Origin: Agapanthus africanus
Lineage: Eukaryota > Streptophyta > Magnoliopsida > Asparagales > Amaryllidaceae
Direction of reading: 5' to 3'
DNA length: 64,000 nucleotides
Assembly (NCBI GenBank): GCA_030015575.1
Contig: CM057339.1
Location: forward strand, 769,622,809-769,686,808
A program made the position numbers and the translations under genes. Positions 12,160-21,808 of the stretch are shown here, one piece after another (positions within the stretch are counted from its first letter, which is position 1; every line of letters starts with the position of its first letter). The notes under the pieces were generated by a model. That model saw only the letters and a program-made list of their open reading frames with translations, searched no databases and was not told the DNA's origin.

Positions 12160-13963
12160 ATAATAAGCAATGCCTAAACAGTGGCATACAAACTGAAATA
12201 AGTACAAGATGAACTAGTAGTCCTGCTTGGCAGTGAGCTGGTCCACGTACTCCTGGCTAGGCTCGATCTCCTGAGAGTCCGGTCCTCCTGACAAACATTC
12301 CAAAGAAAGAAATAGACAGAAATGTCATCAGCGAACTAGCGCTTGGTAAGTCCCAAAAGAAAGAAAGGAATATAGCAAGTAATGAGAATTGAACTGGTAA
12401 GATGTACAGGTATAGGATTGCTATTCTAAAGTAGTTGTTTGTAGCTTGGTACAGAAAGTATTTGTGTATACGAGAGAAGTCCATCTTACCCCGTGGACTA
12501 TGGTAACATATAGTACATGGCCCCGTCAAACCCCACGGAACAACGGCACGAGAGTTCATGTAGGTGTCTTTTAGTGATCATCTCGTGCCACGCTATACAT
12601 TCCGTACCAATCTACCCTATTAACCCCATAATGTATTGTATAGATAATATAACAAGTCTTGCCAAAACCATGAATACAAGTTGTTCAAGTAGTCAGGTTC
12701 AGGATGTAAACTTGTGGTTATGTCAAGTTATAGCCATGGTTCGGTCAAGTCAAGTCTTGTATTCTGGTTTGATATTCAGGTTCATGTTCAAGTATACATG
12801 TTAGAGTTTGGATTCATGTTTGAATTGGATTCTAATTTGAGTTTGGATTCAAGTTTGATTTAAACTCAGACTTGAGTTAGACACTTATAACTGATTTAGA
12901 TCCTGAATTAGGTTCGGGTGTTATCGGTAACTGCTGCACTTGGACATCAGGTTTTGTGTTTTTTCCAAGACAATTATCATTGATAACACCGTTAAGTTTT
13001 CTACCTTAAATAGGCAAGCACTCACTTTCTCCGGCTCCCTTGGGCTCAAGAGAATTGATCCCGCTCAAACCTATATTTACGAAAGTCCTTAAATATAGTT
13101 TTATATAACTCCAGGGGGTTTTAAGAAAAATATTTTTGTATATAGTTTGAAAATAACCTCCAGAAATTATTTATATTATTTAGGGTTTCCCTGAATGTGA
13201 ATTTTAAGGATTTGAGGTATTTTAGTGATAATAGCTTAGCTTGGATAGTTCATGGTATTTAACTGTAAAGCTTGAATTTTGTTGGTATCTTGATAGTATT
13301 TTGATGAAACTTGTAATTTTTTCATTTGAAAAAAATATAAGGTTACTATATTTTGAAAATATATGGATTTTGTAATATTTATATAATTATTAAAAATTAT
13401 TATTTTTTAATTATGTAGAAAAATGTGTTTTTCTTAAAAACCTTATTAAAACCTTTCGAGACCGAATGCTCCGTGAGAAGGTTTGCATCTCGCTCTACTA
13501 GCCTAAGAATGTCCGATAATCCGCACCATCCAATAGCGGGTCCCTTAAAAAGGGTTGTAGAGGCTTATTTGCAAAGGAATTGAAAATACAATTTAAAAGA
13601 AAACCGTTTTTTTTTATAGTAAATGGTATTTTAATGTAATCTTGTATTCGTAACAAAAATATGTTCAAAGGATATCGTGCTATGGAAACCATGTGTGTAT
13701 GTGAGAGGTAGGTCGTTACCTCGTGAATTTTTCTAAAGGTATGTTTTAAGCAAAGCAATATAAGATGACATATATAAAGTTCATGGTGCTTTAATGTAAA
13801 AATTAAGTTAAAGTTATGTTACATGATATATTTGAGTGAAAGTTTGTTCTAAACCTTAATTTTATGATTATAAACTTTCTGTAAAGATATGGATGCCAAA
13901 TATGTAAGAAAAAAATGGATTTTATATAGTATAGAAGAAGATGTCGGTATTAACTCCACTTCC
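12160..13963 (-). mobile_element. Element C, 5' LTR, piece 2
   Basis: This continues piece 1 after element B. It is the reverse complement of an LTR like that of A and E: it carries the complement of the GGGACTTACC...GACATTC block at about 12300-12350, the GGTACAGA block at about 12448 and the GACCGAATGCTCC block at 13461. It ends at the CTTCC target of D and resumes at 36740. No coding content is recognised in these 1.8 kb. Confidence 0.88.
13959..13963. repeat. TSD CTTCC of element D (mate 36735-36739)
   Basis: CTTCC precedes the TGTTAG start of D and follows its TTACA end. The C LTR reads on across the pair. Confidence 0.93.
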
Positions 13964-15858
13964 TGTTAGTGTATATGCCCTAGGGGCCATTATTGTATCA
14001 TAATAGATTGTATATTACTTAATGGAAGCTTGGGATATTCACAGTTATATTAACAGTCTTGCTAAACATAGTAGTATGCTACTTGGTTACATCTATCTTA
14101 ATATGTGTGTACGTATTGATAGAGCCCTTAGGATCTTGCTTGACTACCAGCGTTGTAATGGCAGTCACACTAGTGGGGACTGGATAGTCTACAAGCACAT
14201 CCTTTTTCAGGTCCCTAGTCATAGGATTATCGAGACAGGGCATCGATACTCCGGAGTAGACTAGTGTGTACGCTTCTCATCCCAGTTGGGAAGATGGTCT
14301 GTCCCACAACCATCAGTACGTTGTACTGGAGATAGTATACAGGTGCTCGTTGGGTTACGGGTACACCGGACATGACTCGCAGGAAACTGTTGGTTGGTAT
14401 TATACCCGTCGTCAGTTAACAGTTCCCAGGTGACATGAGTACAGCATAGTCCGCAGACTTGACACTGCTACTTCGCCTCGAGTGTGTCCACCGTTCTTAA
14501 ATTGCTACCCTACCACGGCTCAAAGGAGTTGTGCAAACATGTAGCAGTTGGGTGCAGTCCCGAGCACTTGGAGGCAGTGGCGGTTAGACAGGATTCGTCT
14601 CTCCCGGTATTGGGAGTTGATATCGTGCTGTGTCTCGAGAGACATTACGCAAAGTCCCTGGCCAGGGCAAGCGAGATTTACTGGTAGGTTTTCTAGTAGT
14701 TTCTCAAGGTGTAATTGGCTTCGCTCCGACACGACTTATACCGCTTTTAGGGGACTGACGCTTGCCGCCCTCCTAGGCCCGATATGCGATAGTCCTAGAC
14801 GAACAGACCGGACTGTACGGAGATTGTCACATCAGGCTTGGTAGAAGTTCGGATGGGTTTCCTCATCTGCCTTCTTATCGACATCTACCTGGGGACCGTT
14901 ATGTACAGCTAGTGCCGCTTACGGTCTGTGGTTAAACCCACTGCCAGCGTAGTAGTCGAGTCTTTAGAGTCCCACACAGAGAGTTTCCCTGCTCCGGACG
15001 AAACGATATAGAGGTCGTATGGTTTTACGCCAGGGTTCGGACACGCACGTGCATTTATGCACGTACGATGTTCGGACAGTTTTTACTAGCCGGCTTTGGT
15101 TTAAGCCAGATTCTAGTATCGGATTATTGGATTTATACAGTCTAAAATATTTCCGTGTTTTCACAGATAGGAGGGGCGTTCTCGTAATTTGGCAAGAATC
15201 TTCTAGAAGGATGATGACTTGGAGGGCTAAGGTGGCATTTGGATTAATGGATTAGTGACTCATTAGATGAATCATTCAAGTGAGTAAATGAAGCATTTAT
15301 TGCTTAATGACTCACTTGATAATTCATTGCATATATTAAATGAAGTATGGTTGATAATATCATTTAATTGATTTATTTGATATTCTTTATGCTTCATCAT
15401 ATATTGTAAATGAGAAAGAATTCATATTATTCTCACTCTCACTTTCTCTCTCCTCAAGCTCTCTCTCTTCAAACCCTAATCCTACCCTCTCATGTGTTGA
15501 GATCAAGGATTAGCAAGACTCATTAATCCATAATCATACTCTATATTCCCTAGGTGATTTTGATTAGCAATTAGAGTAACCTAGTTACCTCAAGATTAGA
15601 GGCAAAGCTTGGAGTAGAAGCTCTCGGGTGGATCGTCTATTACAAAGAGGAGGCTGACGAGGAGGTGGTTAACGAGAAGAAGAAGGACTTGGTTCATTAG
15701 GAATAATCTTCTTTCATGGTAGCTAATTACTCCTATGATAGTGTTAGTTATAGTTTAGCAAAGATCCTTTCGGTTAGTCGATATTGTTTCAAACAAAATG
15801 ATTGTTTTACCTATTTCCGCCTCCCTGCAAGTCGTGGGGTGTACAACGTCGACTTACA
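13964..15858 (+). repeat. Element D 5' LTR
   Basis: It starts TGTTAGTGTATATGCCC, ends GTCGACTTACA and is 1895 bp long. It pairs with 34837-36734 with scattered mismatches. A hairpin with arms ACGTGCAT and ATGCACGT lies at about 15047-15065. The same LTR family is seen at 1-1036 and, more distantly, in H and I. No TATA box is clear enough to call. Confidence 0.95.
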
Positions 15859-15859
15859 G

Positions 15860-15871
15860 TGGTATCAGAGC
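15860..15871 (+). other. Element D primer-binding site
   Basis: TGGTATCAGAGC starts one base after the LTR end and is complementary to the initiator methionine tRNA 3' end. Confidence 0.93.
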
Positions 15872-17200
15872 CTCGCTAAAAAATAACTAACTTATTAGAA
15901 AAGTCGTTAGAATTTCGAACGCAAAACGAACCGGAAAAAACATCAAATCCACCAAGTTTCTGTCGAATTTAAAACGAGGTCTAAAAATTTTTCAGGGACC
16001 TCAAAAAATACATGCAGGAAAATACAAGAATACTGGAGAAATTTGGGTTCCTAAATCGGCCACGACGCCGCGGATCCGCTGTTGAGTTAGGGCCGATTCA
16101 ACCCAAAATTCCCCAGAACTCTTCTGTGATTATTTTGTTCTTAAAGGAATGTTTTGTTTCTGCTCAAGTCTCAGGTGCACAGAGAAGTTTTTGGAGTAGA
16201 ATCAATTGTGTTTGCTCGATCGAAATTCTACGATGTTTGGCTAATTAGATTATATCTGTGAATTGTATAATGTGTTCGTAAACCTCCCCTAACTGCTAGT
16301 ATGTCGGTTGGCAGGGGGTTGCACATTTCTGTAATGATTTTACTGTTTGTGTTTATGAACTTGATTGGATCGTTGTGATGATTAGCTGGGATTTGAGATG
16401 GGTTTTTATATTCATTCATTCGATATAAATTGTAATATGATGTAATATTCTTTTGCGGGGCACATCCAGTTGCGGTTGTATCCACCGTTGTATTATTTCA
16501 TTTACTGTTTTTTGCTCCTAGGATAGACCCAAGGTGGGGTGCACAAACTACCGGGTACTTTGAAGTGTTTAGTGGCCTACTCACGTTGTTGAGGGAGACC
16601 GCTTCACTTCGGGTACTTAGCGGGTAGTTTTCCGTACCCGTAGGGGTCTAGGGTGGGGTAATGGCTATTCATCACAACTGTGTAATCCGTCTTTCGTTGC
16701 AGGCTCAAAAGAAACGCGGATTGCTTGCATATCCAATAATGTTCATCTGTGATCTGGAATGCCTATTATTGCGTCTGACGAATGTACAATATCTATATAT
16801 GATAGCTATTTAGACATCACTTATGTTTTACACCCGCACTAACCCAGCCCCCGCTCTGTCGTTAGTTAAGTAACCTAACGGGTGATGACGGGACCCAGTG
16901 GCGAATGCGGATGGCATAAGAGGACGTTGTATTTTCATTGTTTTCTGCAATGATAGGTTAATGATGGGACGCATTATATTAATGCAAAGAAAATAAACCA
17001 AAGTTGAATCGTTGGAACAGTTTAAAAGAAACCACTCGGTTATTTTTAAAACAGAAGATATTTTTAATTGCGGAGCTTTAACCACTCTTTTAAAAAGCTA
17101 TCAGGTTCCTTCGGTCATATCAAGTTCACCACGTTCACGGTTTCGCCAAAACCATTCGTAGCCCTCCGTCATTTCATTTGGGTATTCAGTAGTATTCAAG

Positions 17201-17402
17201 CTATGTATTTTGGCCAAAGTCAAGGCATAGTGTTTGGTAGCTGCTGGGTATTCATTTGTTGCATAGATAGCTGAATTAGTTTGGGACAGTTGTATTATCA
17301 TTTGACCAAAGTCAGGGGTATGTACGGATGGGTTCAAATCAACAAGATAATGATGGGTAGAACTTGACATGTGACTTATGACATTTTGACCAAAGCCAAG
17401 GT
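17201..17402 (+). repeat. Hairpin group with shared loop in the D leader
   Basis: Three related units occur about 85-90 bp apart. Unit 1 has arms CTATG (17201-17205) and CATAG (17226-17230) around a 20-nt loop containing GGCCAAAGTCAAGG. Unit 2 has the loop-like sequence TTTGACCAAAGTCAGG at about 17301-17316 with decayed arms. Unit 3 has left arm CTTATGA (17375-17381) and loop TTTTGACCAAAGCCAAGG; its right arm TCATAAG is now at 19201-19207 because K inserted at the loop end. Copia I has three better-kept counterparts at 50086-50281. Confidence 0.7.
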
Positions 17403-17716
17403 TGTTGGGGTAAAAATTTACACCCCGGTTGACCGAGTCAAAGTCAAGGTCAATCCCAACCTAGGTGGGCCCAAGCCCAGGTCAAGCGGGCCCATGCCCA
17501 AGTCGAGCCCGCGGCCAGCCTCCTCCACGCCAAAATATAGATCATGTAATAAATAATTTTTATGTAATTTTTTGTCATTAATGTAAACAAAATGGCCATA
17601 AAACCAAATTTTTGTAAGCCCATGGCTTATGTGCAAAAAGAAATGGCACATGAGCCATGGGATGGGCAAAATGCCATTTTGCAAAGCCCAAGAGGCTATA
17701 TGTAAATATGTAAGCC

Positions 17717-17724
17717 TATAAAAG
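17717..17724 (+). promoter_or_regulatory. Candidate TATA box of K
   Basis: TATAAAAG lies about 315 bp into the element in an otherwise AT-moderate context, followed within 60 bp by a CT-rich stretch. It is a plausible LTR promoter, which would place the GC-rich hairpin array in the transcribed part. Confidence 0.5.
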
Positions 17725-18163
17725 GCAAAATGATGATGAATAAAAAACACTTTTCCATTCTCTCAAAAACCTAGGGTTTGTATATCTTTCCCTTTTCTGA
17801 AGGTTTCAAACCTTTTTCTTTCTTTTGAATTAAATCAAGAGTTTTACTCTTCCTTTTCCAAAAATAAATAGTTTTTCACCATAAAACCCACCAAGGGGAG
17901 CTTGGATCTGTCATTAGATCTCAAAAGAAGAGATTTTTAGATCTCACATCTCTTGATCTTCAAGATCCGGCCAAACCACAGGAGGAAGAAGAAGAACCCC
18001 CTTAATCAGCTTCAACACATCCTAGGAGTTTAACTCCATACATATACATATACATATATATATATATATAATAAATATTTCCTTTCTGAAGCATAGCTTC
18101 TGGTTTCTGGGGCTAAAAGCCCTCTTTTCCTCGCCGGCGCCCAAGCGCTCAAGCACCGAGCAC

Positions 18164-18660
18164 CCACGTGCCGACACGTGGCGCGCTAGCGCTCGAGCGC
18201 AAAGCGTCCACGTGCCGACACGTGGCGCGTTTGCGCTCCAGCGCCCTTGCGCTCGAGCGCAAAGCGCCAACGTGCCGACACGTGGCGCGCTTGCGCTCCA
18301 GCGCACTACGCCCGAGCGCAAAGTGCCCACGTGCCGACACGTGGCGCGCTTGCGCTCCAGCGCACTACGCCCGAGCGTAAGGCGCCCGCATGCCGACACG
18401 TGGCGTGCTTGCGCTCCAGCGTCCTTGCGCTCGAGCGCAAAGCGCCCACATGCCGACATGTGGCGCACTTGCGCTCCAGCGCTCTGCGCCCAAGCGCTCT
18501 GCGCCCAAGCGCAAAGCGCGCACGTGCCGACACGTGGCGCGCTTGCACTCCAGCGCCCCTGCGCTCAAGCGTAAAGCGCCCACGTGCCGACACGTGGCGC
18601 GCTTGCGCTCGAGCGCCCAGCGCTCATGCGCAAAGCGCCCACGTGTCGACACGTGGCGCG
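18164..18660. repeat. GC-rich tandem hairpin array in K (about 60-bp unit, 9 hairpins)
   Basis: Nine units carry CCACGTG, a CCGA spacer and CACGTGG, followed by GGCGCGCTTGCGCTC and usually by the palindrome TTGCGCTCGAGCGCAA or a variant. Copies start near 18164, 18207, 18267, 18327, 18387, 18446, 18520, 18580 and 18640. The copy at 18446-18463 has CCACATG and CATGTGG, a matched change in both arms. Open frames in several phases on both strands arise only because the array is GC-rich and lacks stops. Confidence 0.92.
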
Positions 18661-19706
18661 CTTGCGCCTGAGCGTACAGCACCTAAGCGCACAACGCTCA
18701 AGGCGCTGGCCCCACGCATCCCTTGGATGCCTTTTCCTCCTCTTTTTATGTACATACATATACATATACATATGTATACATATTTGCACACACACGTGCT
18801 CTATGACACTGTCCCTGTTAGAAAAAAATTTCTAACGGGGCGCTGCCCCATACCCTACAAGGGGGCTGCTAGCCCCTTGACCCCCAGCCCGCTATCCGGG
18901 TAGCGGGACCCCCGTAAAAACTCTGCGTGGCTTCCGATATATCCAAAACCCCCCTTTCAAAACACAACACACGTACACTACATATTGAGTTCGCATGACC
19001 AGTTTAACCCGTCAATCGGAGGTTCCCTCGCTCCAAAGGCGAGGGGTAATTAACGGCAACTTAGTCCGCGACTGCCGGAGATTCGGATCCCCACAATCAT
19101 TAAACCCTGGCCTACCCTAGGCAGGGGGAATCTGTAGTACGCCTGGAAAGCACGCGCGTATTCCCATCTCAATGGGGTGACGAAAAAAACCCTTATAAGG
19201 TCATAAGAGTATGAGGCAAAAAAATTTATATCGGGAATTTCTAAAGAAACTGAAATTTGCAAAGTGATGCATACCATTTGGAGTTTGATGAATGTTGGTA
19301 GGATATCTTCAGCATTATCACACGATGATATTTGGATCCCGATCCTACTGTGAGTATATGCTACTCATCAGGAGATTCGTCACTTAACGATCAATACTAT
19401 AAACCAAGTAGGTGCCGAGAAAGGTGTCAGCGGGGCTACGCCCCCAGAGAAAAGAGCTTATTTAATTAAGGAACTTTGCGAAAGCGTTGGAAAACCTCTC
19501 TCGAAGTACCGACACCGGCCTGGCTGAACGGTTAAGCAAGTATTGTACGGTGAGAATAGTCCTGGCTAGTTCTTCCTTTTTGGTTTGAGGAGGGATTCGA
19601 GAAATAGTGGGAGCCATCCAGTTTAGATAAACTAAAAACCACTCTAAACTTGCAAGAGCATCATGCTAAAGTGTTCCCTCTCTCTCTCATTGCAGCGACC
19701 CAAAAC

Positions 19707-20954
19707 ATGACAGGACTTAAGTTACTACTAAAAAAAAATATATTGACAGGGCCAAACTATAAATATTGGCTGCGGAATGTCAAGATGGCTTGACTTATGA
19801 CAAATTGGGGTATGTCCTTACCACTAAGGCACCTGTAGTCCCTGGTCCTAAATCTAGTAATGCGGATAAGGAAATCCACAAAACCTGGGAGTTAGATTGT
19901 GCGAAGGCCAAGTGCATCGTGCTTGCCTCGATGAATAATGAACATCAGAGGAGGCACGAGGATATGGATCTTGAATCCATATTTCTCCATACAAAGGATC
20001 TGTATGGGGAGCAATCTCGTATAGCAAGATATTAGACCTCAAAGAACCTGTTTCAGGCGAGGTTGGCCGTCGGATCGTCTGTAGGAGAACATGTCCTAAA
20101 GATGATTGGCTATATAGAAGAGCTCGCAGACCTGGGGACGACTTTGGAGAACGAGCTCTATACAGACTTGATTCTCCAGTCCCTTCCTTCCACCTACGCC
20201 CAGTTTATTCTGAATTTCAACATTCAAAGAAAAGAAGTTGAAATTCCAGAACTCCTTAACATGTTGAGGAGTGCAGATGGCACCTTGCAGAAGGCAAGGG
20301 AAACACCTGCTATGTTTGTTCGCGGTGCTTCTTCTTCCGGGTCCAAGGCTAGGGCCAAAGGAAGGAAGAATAAGGCCGCAACCAAACCTAAAGGAGGTGT
20401 TAGTAAGGTGGGAGTGAAGGGAAAGAAAAAGATTGTGGTGCCAGTAGTGGCCAAGGATGAGTGCTTCTATTGTCATAGGAAAAGGGCACTGGAAGAAAGA
20501 TTGCAAGGCGTGGAACGCCAAGAACCAGGAACCGAAGCAAGCTGTGGCTTCGACTTCAGGTGTGTTTGTAATTGAGAATTTTCTGTCAATCAACTCTACT
20601 TCCTGGGTATTGGATACCGGATCAGGATCTCATATATGCAATTCATTGCAGGCACTGAGAAACCGTAGAGTGCTGAAGGTTGGTGATATGACCCTGAAGG
20701 TTGCTAACAGAGCTAGCGTGGGAGCTGTGTCCGTAGGGAATTATCACCTGGGATTGACGAGTGGACATATTTTGGTTTTACATAACTGTTTTTGTGTACC
20801 TAGTTTAACATGTAATACCATATCGGTTTCGTTGTTATCAAAAGAAGGTTATGATTTCACGTTTGTAAGCGATGTTGTTAACATCCACCTTAATCATGGT
20901 TTGATTGGGTCCGGTACACTAGATAACGGTATATATGTCTTAAACCAATTATAG
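19707..20954 (+). pseudogene. Element D gag and protease, broken
   Basis: ATG at 19707 opens MTGLKLLLKK, then LTGPNYKYW, the start of a copia Gag (UBN2 type). The frame meets TGA at 19791; Gag continues in another frame from about 19785 with a TAG at 20033 and runs to about 20475. A CX2CX4HX4C zinc knuckle (CFYC at 20462, then HWKKDC) is split by a frameshift near 20480. Protease follows in the new frame with WVLDTGSGSHICNS (about 20607-20645, active-site DTG). A TAG at 20952 ends it, but the same frame continues into integrase. At least four lesions are present. Confidence 0.9.
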
Positions 20955-21207
20955 ATTTTCAATGTCCAGAACACACTAAAAAGAAAGTCTCCAGATTTAA
21001 ACAAGGCTTTCTTATGGCATTGTAGAGTAGGTCACATCAATGAGACAAGGTTAACTAAGTTACATAGAGAAGGATATTTGGATTTGTTCGAATATCAAAC
21101 TTATGCCACTTGTCAATCATGTCTCAAAGGAAAGATGGCAAAAACTCCATTCACAGGATATGGAGTAAGAGCGAGCGAGCTCTTAGGACTCATACACAGC
21201 GATGTAT
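20955..21207 (+). pseudogene. Element D integrase N-terminus, cut by element A
   Basis: In the same frame as the protease, this codes for the pre-integrase zinc domain (LWHCRVGHINETRL at about 21015, then CQSCLKGK at about 21114). It ends at IHSDV, the segment with the first catalytic Asp of integrase, where A is inserted. Skipping A and one TSD copy, the frame continues directly at 32382, so only the TAG at 20952 and the insertion break it. Confidence 0.92.
21203..21207. repeat. TSD TGTAT of element A (mate 32377-32381)
   Basis: TGTAT lies directly before TGTAACAACTCC and directly after GGGGCGTGACA. The copia integrase frame is exactly interrupted between the two copies. Confidence 0.95.
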
Positions 21208-21330
21208 TGTAACAACTCCAATTTTTCTATACATAAAATTGATTTAAATTTGAAGTATACTTGAAGTATTTAATGTTGCTGTTACCACTTTAAGTATTTA
21301 TTTTTCCACAATAATTACAAGAAAGAGCTT

Positions 21331-21385
21331 GTAGCTCATTGGTAATACCTTACACCGCTGAACCAAGCAACCAGAGTTCAAATCC
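21331..21385 (+). promoter_or_regulatory. tRNA-like A box/B box segment in A 5' LTR (mate 29415-29469)
   Basis: GTAGCTCATTGG (21331-21342) fits the pol III A-box consensus TRGCNNANNGG, and GAGTTCAAATCC (21374-21385) fits the B box GGTTCGANTCC with two changes, at tRNA-like spacing. It lies 124 bp from the LTR start. It does not fold as a full tRNA by eye (no clean acceptor stem), so it is tRNA- or SINE-derived at most. Equivalent segments sit at the same depth in C and E. Confidence 0.65.
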
Positions 21386-21530
21386 CATACCCCACATTAT
21401 TTGTAATATTGATTTTTTTAAAACCTTTAGAATACCAAGAGTTTACACGTGCATATCTCACAAAAACCGCACTACACCCAAACATGTAACACTTGCAGGA
21501 GTTAGATGAACTGTCGGGGGGATCCAGGCC

Positions 21531-21625
21531 GCCGGACTCGGCTGGGAATCGGCCAACTCGGCATTGACTCGGTCGACTCAGTGCTCCGACCGAGTCACAG
21601 CCGAGTCACCCCCGAGTCAGCAGAT
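21531..21625 (+). promoter_or_regulatory. Cluster of GACTCGG / GAGTCA motifs in A U3
   Basis: About eight copies of GACTCGG, CCGAGTC or GAGTCA occur in 95 bp, some 180-270 bp before the TATA box, in a locally GC-rich island. TGACTC/GAGTCA is a bZIP-type core, so an enhancer role is plausible but inferred. The 3' LTR (29610-29705) has one unit fewer. Confidence 0.5.
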
Positions 21626-21800
21626 TCCGGCGACGGCCACAACATGAAAGTTGTGTCTTTTCATATTCCCTATGCACTTGCAAAATTTCAGCCTCAGACC
21701 ACTTCCAGAGCGCTTTAAAAACCCCAATTACTCCACTTTTAATACATTTTTATTACATTTTATCACATTTTTATTCTTAACTTTTCATCTACCCTAACCC

Positions 21801-21808
21801 TATAAATA
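21801..21808 (+). promoter_or_regulatory. TATA box of element A (mate 29881)
   Basis: CCCTATAAATACC is a close match to the plant TATA consensus. It is followed 30-60 bp later by CACACTACTCTCTC, a typical plant start-site and leader composition. The C, E and F LTRs have CTATAAATA or TATAAATAC on the minus strand at similar depth. Confidence 0.75.

Larger units (their letters stand above)
17403..19196 (+). mobile_element. Element K: probable solo LTR, Tat/Ogre-like
   Basis: An insert relative to the leader of copia I starts TGTTGGGGTAAAAATT and is flanked by AAGGT on both sides (17398-17402 and 19197-19201). Its last part resembles the end of the J LTR (CCCACAATCA, then GGGGGAATCTG). It has a TATA box at 17717 and a GC-rich hairpin array. 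The right edge ends ACCCTTAT rather than the expected CA, so the terminus has decayed or is misplaced by a few bases. ORFs inside are repeat translations. Confidence 0.65.
15872..19706 (+). other. Element D untranslated leader
   Basis: The interval between primer site and gag has no convincing protein. It is related to the leader of I (47669-50727): TGTAATATTCTTTT at about 16440 and 49180, a block with CCGGGTAC or CCGGGTTC, the hairpin group at 17201-17402 and the CGGCCTGGC block about 190 bp before gag. It is split by K. Without K the leader is about 2 kb. A D-arm-like string GGCTGAACGGTTAAG lies at about 19519. Confidence 0.75.

Noticed and set aside
18164..18660. CRISPR-like repeat array
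   Set aside because: Regular palindromic repeats with 60-bp period, but the spacers are also repeated, there are no cas genes and the context is a plant LTR.
18022..18903. Six overlapping open frames of 60-218 codons on both strands
   Set aside because: They are translations of the GC-rich hairpin array in K, open in many phases at once, with Arg/Cys/His/Ala repeats and no domain.
21331..21385. An intact tRNA gene
   Set aside because: A and B boxes are present, but I could not find matching acceptor and anticodon stems, and it is present identically in LTR copies.
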